Shown here: positions 18,396 through 25,527 of the stretch, piece by piece | Layout of the letters: each line of letters starts with the position of its first letter | Position numbering within the stretch: position 1 is the first letter of the stretch | Origin: WRCA01 sp050943575 | GTDB taxonomy: Bacteria; Pseudomonadota; Alphaproteobacteria; Rs-D84 | DNA length: 39,706 nucleotides | Assembly (NCBI GenBank): GCA_050943575.1 | Contig: JBMNPL010000008.1 | Location: forward strand, 1 to 39,706 | Reading direction: 5' to 3' | The notes under the pieces: generated by a model | Seen by the model: only the letters and a program-made list of their open reading frames with translations | Told to the model about the DNA's origin: nothing | The model's database searches: none | Made by a program: the position numbers and the translations under genes

Positions 18396-18623
18396 GCAAA
18401 ACAATAAAAGAAAATATTTATAATGATATTAAAATAATTAATATTTTTACGGGTAAAAATAACTTAAATACTATTTATTTTATTTTTTATTTTTCACTAT
18501 TTTATTTTTTGTGCGATAAAAAATACGAATCGTTTGAAAAAAATCCCATAAATCCGATAGGTTTATAAAATCAAGTCTAAAATACATAAATATATAAAAA
18601 TAATTATCGTTTAAAAAGTTAAA

Positions 18624-18672
18624 ATACTATATATTGTGTTATAAAGACGAGTTTAACCACTACCTATTGATT
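18624..18672. promoter_or_regulatory. Tandem NrdR boxes controlling the ribonucleotide reductase operon
   Basis: Box 1 at 18624-18639 reads ATACTATATATTGTGT, one mismatch from the usual NrdR consensus (ACACWATATATWGTGT). A weaker box 2 lies at 18657-18672, CCACTACCTATTGATT, offset by 33 bp, about three helical turns, as expected for paired NrdR sites. Box 2 sits across the promoter spacer, which suits repression by NrdR when dATP is high. The nrdR gene itself is not in the window. Confidence 0.72.
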
Positions 18673-18681
18673 TTTTATGAT
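18653..18681 (+). promoter_or_regulatory. Sigma70-like promoter of the nrdJ-dut-adenosyltransferase operon
   Basis: TTAACC (18653-18658), a 17-bp spacer and TATGAT (18676-18681) lie about 60 bp before nrdJ. The second NrdR box occupies most of the spacer. Confidence 0.6.
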
Positions 18682-18740
18682 TCGAAAAGGGATGTAAAAT
18701 CATAGAGAAAAGCGAAAAATCGCATAAAGGTATTTAGAAA

Positions 18741-20612
18741 ATGAATGAATCGCTGAAACTTTTATCTGATTTGGTGTATTACATGAAATACAGTCGGTAT
18801 ATTCCCGAATTAAAACGTCGTGAAACTTGGCCGGAAACAGTTCAGCGTAATAAAGAAATGCATTTGGTTAAATATGCTCATATTCCAGCAATTCATCCAT
18901 ATATTGAAAAAGCGTATGAATTTGTTTTAGATAAAAAGATTTTGCCATCTGGTCGTTCTCTTCAATTTGGTGGCGGTGCAATTTTAAAGAATCATAATAA
19001 AATGTATAATTGTTCGGGAATTGGTATTGATTCTATACGAGCATTTTCTGATTTAATGTTTTTATTATTATGTGGTTGTGGCGTAGGGATTTCCGTACGC
19101 CATATTTTTATAGATAAATTACCATTATTATCTCCAAAATCTGGAAAAACAAAAAAATTTAAACCCGAAGATTCTATTGAAGGCTGGGCAGATTGTTTAA
19201 AAGAACTTTTGCATGCGGCTTTTGAAACGGGGGATGATATAGAATTTGATTTATCAAGCATTCGTCCCAAGGGTGCATTAATTAAATCATCACTTTGTAG
19301 TGCTCCTGGACCAGAACCATTGGCGCAAATGCTGACACAAGTAAAAGAATTTTTGGATAAAAAAATTGCTAATAAAGATTATAAATTAACATCACTAGAT
19401 TGTTATGATATTTGTTGTTTATCAGCGGACGCTGTTTTATCTGGTGGGATTCGTCGTAGTGCGTTGATTACTTTATTTGATAAAGACGATGAATTAATGT
19501 TGCATGCCAAGGAAGGTGAATGGTGGAAAACTGCTCCATGGCGTGGAAATTCTAATAATTCTGTTCAGTTTGATCGTGGCAATACAACAAAAGAAGAATT
19601 TGATAAGATATTTAAACAATGTAAAGATTCTGAATGTGGTGAACCAGGATTTGTTTGGACTAATAATCCAGAATGGTGTGTAAATCCATGTTGCGAGATT
19701 TCTTTCCCCAGTCATGGTTTTTGTAATTTATCTTCAATAAATTTGGGGAATGTTGAATCTCAGGAAGATTTTAACGAACGGGCTTATTGGTGTTCAGTTA
19801 TTGGCACACTTCAAGCTGGGTTTACAGATTTGAAATATATTGGATCAAAATGGAAAGAAAACGCCGAAGACATGTCTTTAATTGGTGTTTCTATTACAGG
19901 AATTGCATCACATCCTGATATTACTCAGCTTAATTTTGAAGAAGCCGTATCACATGTTAAAAAGGCAAATGAAGAAGTTGCGAAAATTTTAGGGATAAAG
20001 CCAGCGGATAGGTTAACTAATGTAAAGCCTGATGGAACTGGTGCACCGGTATTGGGTACAAGTAGTGGTATTCATAGTTGGCATGCTAAACATTATTATC
20101 GTCGTATTCGTGTAAATAAAGTAGAACCAATTTATGAATATATGGTGAAAAATTTCCCTGATTTGATTGAAGATGACAAGCGCAAATCAACAGATGGGGT
20201 TATATCATTGGTTATTCGTGCCCCCGAAGGTGCAGTTACACGTAGAAATGAAACTGCTATAGAATTCTTGGAACGCGTAAAATATATATTTGAACATTGG
20301 GTAAAACCGGGGCATATACGTGGTGATAATTACAACAATGTTTCTTGTACTTGTAATGTAAAAAATCACGAATGGGATGAAGTTCGTGAATGGATGTGGG
20401 CAAATCGGGATAATTATACAGGAATATCATTATTACCTTATTCTGATGCAAGTTATGATCAAGCTCCATTTGAAGATACTAACGAAGATGTTTATAAAGA
20501 ATTTGCTGCTAAAAACTACAAGTTTGAATTTGATAAAATCAAAGAAGAAAAAAATTGGGTGAATTTTGGTGCAGCTATGGCATGCACTGCTGGCGGATGT
20601 GAGGTTATTTGA
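18741..20612 (+). CDS. nrdJ: Adenosylcobalamin-dependent (class II) ribonucleotide reductase
   Basis: The 623-aa enzyme would reduce ribonucleotides to deoxyribonucleotides using a radical made from adenosylcobalamin, without oxygen dependence. The N-terminal active-site cysteine is in 'YNCSGIG' (C91) and the radical site is 'NPCCEI' with N315, C317 and E319. A glycine-rich 'SGGIRRSAL' and 'KPDGTGAPVLGTSSGIHSW' follow. The C-terminal redox pair is CTAGGC, spaced as in the Lactobacillus monomeric enzyme. There is no N-terminal ATP-cone and the protein is about 100 aa shorter than that enzyme. NrdR boxes upstream and a cobalamin adenosyltransferase in the same operon support class II. Confidence 0.93.
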   Translation: MNESLKLLSDLVYYMKYSRYIPELKRRETWPETVQRNKEMHLVKYAHIPAIHPYIEKAYEFVLDKKILPSGRSLQFGGGAILKNHNKMYNCSGIGIDSIRAFSDLMFLLLCGCGVGISVRHIFIDKLPLLSPKSGKTKKFKPEDSIEGWADCLKELLHAAFETGDDIEFDLSSIRPKGALIKSSLCSAPGPEPLAQMLTQVKEFLDKKIANKDYKLTSLDCYDICCLSADAVLSGGIRRSALITLFDKDDELMLHAKEGEWWKTAPWRGNSNNSVQFDRGNTTKEEFDKIFKQCKDSECGEPGFVWTNNPEWCVNPCCEISFPSHGFCNLSSINLGNVESQEDFNERAYWCSVIGTLQAGFTDLKYIGSKWKENAEDMSLIGVSITGIASHPDITQLNFEEAVSHVKKANEEVAKILGIKPADRLTNVKPDGTGAPVLGTSSGIHSWHAKHYYRRIRVNKVEPIYEYMVKNFPDLIEDDKRKSTDGVISLVIRAPEGAVTRRNETAIEFLERVKYIFEHWVKPGHIRGDNYNNVSCTCNVKNHEWDEVREWMWANRDNYTGISLLPYSDASYDQAPFEDTNEDVYKEFAAKNYKFEFDKIKEEKNWVNFGAAMACTAGGCEVI

Positions 20613-20613
20613 T

Positions 20614-21069
20614 ATGAAACTAAAAGTTGTTTTTGAAAGTGAACAAATTCGTGATGCGTATATGCAGGGTGAAAAAAAGTTTGCTTGGGAATACGGGAAT
20701 TCTGGTATTGATTTACGCAGTGCTGAAGAAACTTTTGAATTACAACCCGGTGAAACACGTTTGATAGATTCAGGGATACGTTTACAAATAGTCGGGGATA
20801 ATGATCTTTATGGGTGGGATATCAGATCTCGTTCTGGTTTAGCATCCAAGGGTATTTTATGTCATTATGGAACAATTGATTATACTTATACAGGTGTTGG
20901 AAAAGTTTGTCTGACGAATTTATCTAAATCTCCTTTTAAAATTGAATTTGGGGATAGGATAGCGCAAATAATTATATTTCCATTATTAAAACCAGAAATA
21001 AAAATAGTTGATAGTTTGGATGAAACAGACAGGGGTGATAAAGGATTTGGTGCATCAGGCATGAAATAG
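20614..21069 (+). CDS. dut: dUTP diphosphatase (dUTPase)
   Basis: The 151-aa trimeric-type dUTPase hydrolyses dUTP to dUMP and PPi, keeping uracil out of DNA and feeding dTMP synthesis. All five motifs are visible: GIDLRS (31-36), RSRSGLAS (71-78), GTIDYTYTGVG (86-96, catalytic D89), GDRIAQ (113-118) and the P-loop-like RGDKGFGASG (140-149). ATG 20614 lies one base after the nrdJ stop, so translation is coupled. An upstream in-frame ATG inside nrdJ (20566) would add residues unlike the family. Confidence 0.92.
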   Translation: MKLKVVFESEQIRDAYMQGEKKFAWEYGNSGIDLRSAEETFELQPGETRLIDSGIRLQIVGDNDLYGWDIRSRSGLASKGILCHYGTIDYTYTGVGKVCLTNLSKSPFKIEFGDRIAQIIIFPLLKPEIKIVDSLDETDRGDKGFGASGMK

Positions 21070-21089
21070 GATTAAAAACGGAGTGAGAA

Positions 21090-21632
21090 ATGGCACAGAT
21101 AATGACCAAAAAAGGCGATTATGGAATGACTCAGTTAAATCCGGACAGGATTGCTAGTAAAACTCATCCTATAATTGAGATAATGGGTGCAATTGATGAA
21201 TTATCATGTGCGCTGGGGTTATCTGGGGACAAATATGATGGGATTCAAACTTTTTTATCTGAAATAATGGGATATCTTTATTATAAAACGATTGATGAAA
21301 GAAGAGTTTCTCAACAAATATGGCAATTAGAAGATTATATAACAACTCACAACAATTCTATTCCGAACTTTTTTGTTAATTCTCGTGGCTATGTTGGTTT
21401 AGCACGTGCAATATGTCGTCGTGCAGAAAGACGTGTTGTTGAATTTATGGAAGTAGAACGTAATGCAAGGCTGGATGAAAAATATGGATTAAATTTACAA
21501 CCTATTCAGCAATATTTGAACAGGCTTAGTGATTATCTGTTTGTAAAAGGTTTTGAACGTGTTGTTACTGAACCAACTTTATTCCCAGATGAATTGGCAG
21601 TAGAGCCATCATCCATAGCAGCGGTTGCTTAA
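21090..21632 (+). CDS. PduO-type ATP:cob(I)alamin adenosyltransferase
   Basis: The 180-aa protein makes adenosylcobalamin from cob(I)alamin and ATP. The N-terminal ATP loop 'TKKGDYGMTQL' (6-16), a lysine and 'IEIMGAIDELSCALG' helix (29-43), 'ARAICRRAERRVVEF' (109-123) and 'YLNRLSDYLFVKG' (147-159) are PduO hallmarks. It lies 20 bp after dut in the nrdJ operon and would supply the cofactor of that reductase. A GGAGTGAG ribosome site precedes the ATG. No corrin-ring synthesis genes are here, so cobalamin is probably imported or salvaged. Confidence 0.92.
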   Translation: MAQIMTKKGDYGMTQLNPDRIASKTHPIIEIMGAIDELSCALGLSGDKYDGIQTFLSEIMGYLYYKTIDERRVSQQIWQLEDYITTHNNSIPNFFVNSRGYVGLARAICRRAERRVVEFMEVERNARLDEKYGLNLQPIQQYLNRLSDYLFVKGFERVVTEPTLFPDELAVEPSSIAAVA

Positions 21633-21655
21633 AGATAGTAAAAATGAATAAAAAT

Positions 21656-21679
21656 CCACCAAAATGGTGGTTTTTTTTT
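21656..21679 (+). terminator. Terminator of the nrdJ operon
   Basis: CCACC (21656-21660) pairs with GGTGG (21666-21670) and a run of nine Ts follows. The T-run overlaps the stop codon of the opposing small lipoprotein gene. Confidence 0.8.
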
Positions 21680-21794
21680 ATTTTGTTGGGTATGTGCGTG
21701 GAAATTGATTTCCATTTGGGTGTTGTAAATCTGATTTAACACCACATGCTGCGAGTGTTATAATTAATATTAAAAATAAACTTATTCTTTTCAT
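21678..21794 (-). CDS. 38-aa LptM/YifL-like lipoprotein
   Basis: A minus-strand frame from ATG 21792-21794 to TAA 21678-21680 encodes 38 residues. A lipoprotein signal peptide ends in LAAC (C17), followed by 'CGVKSDLQHPNGNQFP'. LptM-type lipoproteins have the same shape (CGxKGPLxxP after the lipobox) and help LptD mature in the outer membrane. The ribosome site is weak (AAGAA). Its stop overlaps the T-run of the nrdJ terminator. The lipoprotein call is firm from the lipobox; the LptM link rests on a short motif. Confidence 0.65.
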   Translation of the reverse strand: MKRISLFLILIITLAACGVKSDLQHPNGNQFPRTYPTK

Positions 21795-21840
21795 ATTCTT
21801 ATTATGCATTAAAAAATTAAAAAATAAACAAAAATCTCTC

Positions 21841-21869
21841 TTGCACAAGAATTTTAATTGGTTTATTAT
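21841..21869 (+). promoter_or_regulatory. Promoter of the thioredoxin-fold/cvpA pair
   Basis: TTGCAC (21841-21846), a 17-bp spacer and TATTAT (21864-21869) lie 35 bp before the ATG. Confidence 0.6.
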
Positions 21870-21904
21870 TTGCCTGTTAAGCGATAAAAATATAAGGAAG
21901 GAAA

Positions 21905-22414
21905 ATGAAATTAAATAAAATTATTATGGCTTTGGGCTTGATATTTATTACAAGTGGTGCATTTGCCACACAAAAAATAGAAATTTATTATGCACCATCT
22001 TGTCCACATTGTCATCATGCAATGGCGTTTATAGATCAAACTTTAAAAGCGGAATATAAAGATTTAGAAGTTGTTAAAGTAAATGTAGCAGAACAACCAA
22101 ATCGTGATACTTTTATTAAAGTTATTAAAAAATGTAAATTTCAATCAGGTGGTGTTCCTGTTTTAGTTGTAAATGAAAAATGCTTTCAAGGGTATGCGGA
22201 ATTTATGAATACTGAAATAATGGCTGCATTGGGTCCAGCAGATGCTAAAACAGATGATTCGGAAATAAATAAATCATCAGAAAATAAAATCGCCGAATTG
22301 CCAGAAGAATCGATAAAGAAATCAAATAATGTAAATTCAACAACATTATATATTTTGTTGGGTTTATTAATAGTGGCTTTGGGCGCGGTTTTTCTGGTGA
22401 AAAAGAAAAAATAA
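21905..22414 (+). CDS. Membrane-anchored periplasmic thioredoxin/glutaredoxin-fold protein (CPHC)
   Basis: The 169-aa protein has a signal peptide (about 1-21), then a thioredoxin-like domain with the redox motif C33-P-H-C36, the same dipeptide as DsbA, and a cis-Pro loop 'GGVPVLVV' near 79-86. A Ser/Asn/Glu-rich linker follows and a C-terminal membrane helix (about 146-165) ends in four lysines. The active domain should therefore face the periplasm, anchored in the inner membrane. A thiol-disulfide role is likely; the partner is unknown. Several Cys-rich envelope proteins in this window could be substrates. It is co-directional with cvpA, 6 bp apart. Confidence 0.75.
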   Translation: MKLNKIIMALGLIFITSGAFATQKIEIYYAPSCPHCHHAMAFIDQTLKAEYKDLEVVKVNVAEQPNRDTFIKVIKKCKFQSGGVPVLVVNEKCFQGYAEFMNTEIMAALGPADAKTDDSEINKSSENKIAELPEESIKKSNNVNSTTLYILLGLLIVALGAVFLVKKKK

Positions 22415-22420
22415 TAAAAT

Positions 22421-23137
22421 ATGTTTGATTTAACTGTTCTTGATTATATTTATTTAGGTTTATTGTTAGTATCAACAATATGGGCATCTGTTCGTGGTGG
22501 TGTTTATGAAACTGTTGCGACAATTTCTTGGGTAGTTGCGGCATTAGCGGCACGATTTATTTCCCCTTGGTTGGATGGTTTGTTTCAAAATTGGTTTAAA
22601 TTAACAGAATCAACAATTGGAACATTGGTTGCTTCATATTTTATTGTATTTTTTGTTATATTGGTTGTTTTTGGATTATTTAATCAAAAATTGCGCGATC
22701 GTATTCAAGATAGCATGTTAAAGGTTACGGATCATACTTTTGGCATTATATTTGGTATTATTCGTGGTGTAGTAATTATGGGGCTAGTTTATTGGGGTTT
22801 GTTGTGGTATTATTCAGATACAATTTTACCATCTTATGTTTCAACTTCGCGCACCAGACCAGTGATGCAATTAACAGCAAAAAAAATACATGATTGGTTT
22901 ATCCCTGGTGAAGATAAATTAATAGAACAAGATATGTTAACCGAAGCCGAGGCAAAAAAACTTTATGATAATTTAATAAATCCTGCGGTTGAAAAAAAGG
23001 AAAAACCTAAAAAAACTTCTGTTGATACAAAAGGCAAGAAAGAAATTGTTTTAGATAAACCTGTAGAGGTTGGTTATAAAGAATCTGAACGTCAGGCACT
23101 AGATAATCAGTTAATGCAGATAAATTCCAAAAAATAA
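22421..23137 (+). CDS. CvpA family membrane protein
   Basis: The 238-aa protein has four membrane helices in the first 130 residues, in the CvpA arrangement. 'VRGGVYETVATISWVVAA' (24-41), a helix ending in 'FNQKLRDRIQ' and 'GIIFGIIRGVVIMGLVYW' match the family. A cytoplasmic Lys/Glu-rich tail follows. CvpA proteins are inner-membrane proteins linked to colicin V production, envelope stress tolerance and purine-cluster expression. The precise role is unsettled. It follows the CPHC gene in the same unit and ends at a strong terminator. Confidence 0.82.
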   Translation: MFDLTVLDYIYLGLLLVSTIWASVRGGVYETVATISWVVAALAARFISPWLDGLFQNWFKLTESTIGTLVASYFIVFFVILVVFGLFNQKLRDRIQDSMLKVTDHTFGIIFGIIRGVVIMGLVYWGLLWYYSDTILPSYVSTSRTRPVMQLTAKKIHDWFIPGEDKLIEQDMLTEAEAKKLYDNLINPAVEKKEKPKKTSVDTKGKKEIVLDKPVEVGYKESERQALDNQLMQINSKK

Positions 23138-23139
23138 AA

Positions 23140-23164
23140 AAACCGCTGTACAAGCGGTTTTTAT
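23140..23164. terminator. Terminator after cvpA (also faces the tRNA genes)
   Basis: AAACCGCT (23140-23147) pairs with AGCGGTTT (23153-23160) around GTACA, with Ts on the plus strand and A/T on the other side. It lies between converging cvpA and the tRNA-Ala/tRNA-His unit. Confidence 0.8.
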
Positions 23165-23170
23165 TTAAGG

Positions 23171-23247
23171 TGGGGCGAATGACGGGGCTCGAACCCGCGA
23201 CAACCGGTACCACAAACCGGTGCTCTACCAACTGAGCTACATTCGCC
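23171..23247 (-). tRNA. tRNA-His (GTG)
   Basis: The cloverleaf is complete with anticodon GTG in loop TTGTGGT. The acceptor GCGAATG pairs with CATTCGC, and an extra 5' G (G-1, 23247) faces C73, the canonical histidine identity element. CCA is encoded (23171-23173). Confidence 0.96.
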
Positions 23248-23256
23248 ATAAACTAT

Positions 23257-23332
23257 TGGTGGAGCTGATCGGACTTGAACCGACGACCCCTTGCATGCCA
23301 TGCAAGTGCTCTACCAACTGAGCTACAACCCC
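23257..23332 (-). tRNA. tRNA-Ala (GGC)
   Basis: The acceptor GGGGTTG pairs with CAGCTCC, with two G-U pairs. The anticodon loop ATGGCAT carries anticodon GGC, the discriminator is A, and CCA is encoded (23257-23259). It lies 9 bp before tRNA-His on the same strand and is probably co-transcribed with it. Confidence 0.96.
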
Positions 23333-23401
23333 AAAATACATAATTTATTGTAAAAAATGTATTTTATTAACTTGTCTAACGCGCAGATTTTACATTTCTT
23401 A

Positions 23402-23431
23402 TTGCAAAAAGTCAAATAAATTTGCTAATCT
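23402..23431 (+). promoter_or_regulatory. Possible promoter of frr
   Basis: TTGCAA (23402-23407), an 18-bp spacer and TAATCT (23426-23431) lie 24 bp before the frr start. Confidence 0.4.
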
Positions 23432-23455
23432 TATAAATATGAAGGAGTGTTTATT

Positions 23456-24016
23456 ATGGATTATGCAAGTCTTAAACAAGAAGCAGAACAAAAAACTGCA
23501 CAAACAATTGAAGTTTTAAAATCTGAATTTGCGGGATTGCGAACAGGTCGTGCATCTGTTAATTTATTGAACGGGATTCGTGTACCTGTATATGGTACGG
23601 AAATGCCAATAGATCAATTGGCAACAGTATCTGTTCCTGAATCTCAGGTTTTATCAATATCTGTTTGGGATTTATCAAATGCTGCTGTGGTGGAAAAAGC
23701 AATTCGTGATTCTGGTTTGGGATTAAATCCCATGACTGCGGGTGGAATTATACGTTTAAATATGCCGCCATTAACAGAAGAACGTCGTAAAGAATTGGTT
23801 AAAGTTTCTGGTAAATATGCGGAAGAGGCCAAAATTTCAATGCGTAATATTCGCCAAGATTTAATGGGAAAAATTAAACGCGCCAAGGATGATAAAGAAA
23901 TATCCGAAGATGATCAACACAGGTACGAGGAAGATTTACAAAAAGTATTTGATGCACGTGCGGCAGATGTTGATACTTTGGCTAAAGAAAAAGAACAAGA
24001 TATTATGAGTGTATAA
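23456..24016 (+). CDS. frr: Ribosome recycling factor
   Basis: The 186-aa protein matches Frr throughout: 'FAGLRTGRASVNLL' (26-39), 'AIRDSGLGLNPMTAGG' (81-96), 'IRLNMPPLTEERRKEL' and a final 'KEKEQDIMSV'. With EF-G it splits post-termination ribosomes. The start is ATG 23456 behind AAGGAG, and extra upstream codons are not conserved. In many proteobacteria frr is directly followed by uppS-cdsA. Here that run is on the opposite strand, separated by an unknown gene. Confidence 0.97.
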   Translation: MDYASLKQEAEQKTAQTIEVLKSEFAGLRTGRASVNLLNGIRVPVYGTEMPIDQLATVSVPESQVLSISVWDLSNAAVVEKAIRDSGLGLNPMTAGGIIRLNMPPLTEERRKELVKVSGKYAEEAKISMRNIRQDLMGKIKRAKDDKEISEDDQHRYEEDLQKVFDARAADVDTLAKEKEQDIMSV

Positions 24017-24037
24017 AAACCGCTGTATAGCGGTTTT
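24016..24037 (+). terminator. Terminator of frr
   Basis: AAAACCGCT (24016-24024) pairs with AGCGGTTTT (24029-24037) around GTAT. It begins at the last base of the frr stop codon. Confidence 0.8.
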
Positions 24038-24044
24038 GCATATT

Positions 24045-24074
24045 TAATAATTATATGATATCATATAATTATTA
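24045..24074. promoter_or_regulatory. Perfect 30-bp palindrome (candidate operator) upstream of an unknown gene
   Basis: TAATAATTATATGAT is followed at once by its exact reverse complement, centred at 24059/24060. It ends 14 bp before the ATG and just before the AAGGAG ribosome site. It contains TATGAT-like -10 sequence. It could be a dimer-binding operator or, in RNA, a hairpin next to the ribosome site. Confidence 0.6.
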
Positions 24075-24088
24075 GTAAGGAGTAAATA

Positions 24089-24601
24089 ATGTCAGAGATT
24101 TTTAATCCGGCGCGTGATTATAAAAATATTGAAGTATATAAAACTTTAGTATCAAAAAATAATAGCTCATATATTTATAAATTATTGGGATATGCTGCTC
24201 AAGAAATGAGTGCTAAAGAATTTTTAGATTTTTCAAAACAATTAGGATCAGTGATAACAGATAAAAAAATATGGGCAAATCTTCTGATGGAAGCTGATAA
24301 TAATGGTAGATTGTTGCAAGATAAAGAATTATCAGGAACCGATAGTAAAACAAGTGATTATCATAAAAATTTAGCACGTGTAGCACGGTTATCAGAAGGA
24401 GCGGATTTTTCTGAATGGGATAAATCTCAAGGTTATAATTCAACATTAGAATATGATGAAAAAGATATGAGATCTTTAGGTCTTACAAATAAATCTAGAA
24501 AAAATGCAGAAAAATATAGGTCTGGTGTGACAAAAGTAGATGAACAAGTTGCAAAACAAATTGCTAAATTACGAATGATGAAAGATAATCAGAATTCATA
24601 A
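24089..24601 (+). CDS. Protein of unknown function, 170 aa
   Basis: I do not recognise this family. The protein is soluble and hydrophilic, rich in Lys, Ser, Asp and Asn, with no signal peptide, no cysteine and mostly predicted helix. A heptad-like 'DEQVAKQIAKLRMMKD' lies at the C-terminus. The start ATG 24089 follows AAGGAG. It forms a single-gene unit between frr and ispA, with the 30-bp palindrome upstream and a bidirectional terminator downstream. The composition suggests a small cytosolic or secreted protein such as an effector or accessory factor, but there is no direct evidence for any role. Confidence 0.78.
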   Translation: MSEIFNPARDYKNIEVYKTLVSKNNSSYIYKLLGYAAQEMSAKEFLDFSKQLGSVITDKKIWANLLMEADNNGRLLQDKELSGTDSKTSDYHKNLARVARLSEGADFSEWDKSQGYNSTLEYDEKDMRSLGLTNKSRKNAEKYRSGVTKVDEQVAKQIAKLRMMKDNQNS

Positions 24602-24633
24602 AACAAAATCGCCAAATGGCGATTTTGTTTTTA
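24601..24633. terminator. Bidirectional terminator between unknown gene and ispA
   Basis: A 14-bp stem (24601-24614 with 24619-24632) around AAAT has T-rich flanks on both strands, between two converging genes. It overlaps the ispA stop. Confidence 0.88.
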
Positions 24634-25527
24634 ACTTTCCCGACTAATCATATAATCCATTAATTCACGTAAATTATCAGCGCGTTCATCAAAAATATTT
24701 AATGCTGATTTTGCTTCGTTTGCTAATTTTATAGCATGTTCTTTCGCACCTTCTAATCCATAAAGTGAAATATATGTTGCTTTACCCACAGCTTTATCTT
24801 TACGTAAGGTTTTTCCAACTTTAACTTCATCACCAATCGCATCCAAAATATCATCTGTTATTTGAAAACAAAGCCCCATAGCATCAGTGAATTTTTTAAG
24901 TGCATTAAATGATTGTTCATCAGCATTACCAAGTGTCGCGCCAAACATTGTGCATGCATTAAACATACAACCGGTTTTTAATGATTGAATTTTATTTATC
25001 TCTGTTAAAGTTTGAAATTTACCAGATTCTGCCTGAACATCCATCCATTCGCCCAATAACATTCCATCTGTCATACTTGATAGTATTTTTATTAATTTAA
25101 TTCTGACAGATAAATCATTTGATATTTGTTCATCTGTTGCCAGAATAAAATATGGACGATTTAATAAATAATCACCGCCCAGCAACGCATCACATTCCCC
25201 AAATTTTGCCCATGCAGACGCACGTCCACGACGCATTGTATCATTATCAATACATGGCATATCATCATGAATTAATGAAAAATTATGCATCATTTCAATA
25301 CAAGCAGCCGCACGTAAAGCAGACCAATAATCAACATTAAATAAACCAGCAGATTGTGTACATAAAAAACTACGAATGCGTTTGCCAGCATTTAATGTGG
25401 AATATCTGGCAACATTTGCAGGCGAACTTGTCCATTCATGATTTTCCGCAGGAATCATTTCATCTAGAATTTTATCAATATCTGATGCAATCTGTGAAAG
25501 TGCACTTTTAAGCATTTTTAATTCCAT
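24631..25527 (-). CDS. ispA: Polyprenyl (farnesyl) diphosphate synthase
   Basis: The 298-aa enzyme condenses IPP with allylic diphosphates. It has the first aspartate motif 'DDMPCIDND' with the preceding 'MMHNFSLIH', the 'LLGGDYLLNRPY' region, and the second motif 'ITDDILD'. The residue after the first motif and overall length fit short-chain (farnesyl) synthases, which feed UppS. The ATG at 25527 overlaps the rseP stop by 10 bp; an internal ATG at 25515 (MLKSAL) with GGATGGAA upstream is an equally good start. It is the last gene of uppS-cdsA-rseP-ispA. Confidence 0.9.
   Translation of the reverse strand: MELKMLKSALSQIASDIDKILDEMIPAENHEWTSSPANVARYSTLNAGKRIRSFLCTQSAGLFNVDYWSALRAAACIEMMHNFSLIHDDMPCIDNDTMRRGRASAWAKFGECDALLGGDYLLNRPYFILATDEQISNDLSVRIKLIKILSSMTDGMLLGEWMDVQAESGKFQTLTEINKIQSLKTGCMFNACTMFGATLGNADEQSFNALKKFTDAMGLCFQITDDILDAIGDEVKVGKTLRKDKAVGKATYISLYGLEGAKEHAIKLANEAKSALNIFDERADNLRELMDYMISRES

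Noticed and set aside
18296..18568. 90-aa plus-strand frame in the rplU/nrdJ gap
   Set aside because: It starts inside antisense rplU, has no ribosome site and is Phe/Lys/Asn-biased AT-rich translation.
18396..18740. Cobalamin riboswitch before the B12-dependent reductase operon
   Set aside because: No B12-box-like sequence or long structured leader was seen; NrdR boxes explain the region better.
23171..23247. Possible loss of the extra G-1 in tRNA-His, as in some Alphaproteobacteria
   Set aside because: Aligning U8 and the D-stem shows G-1 is encoded and faces C73, so this is the standard form.
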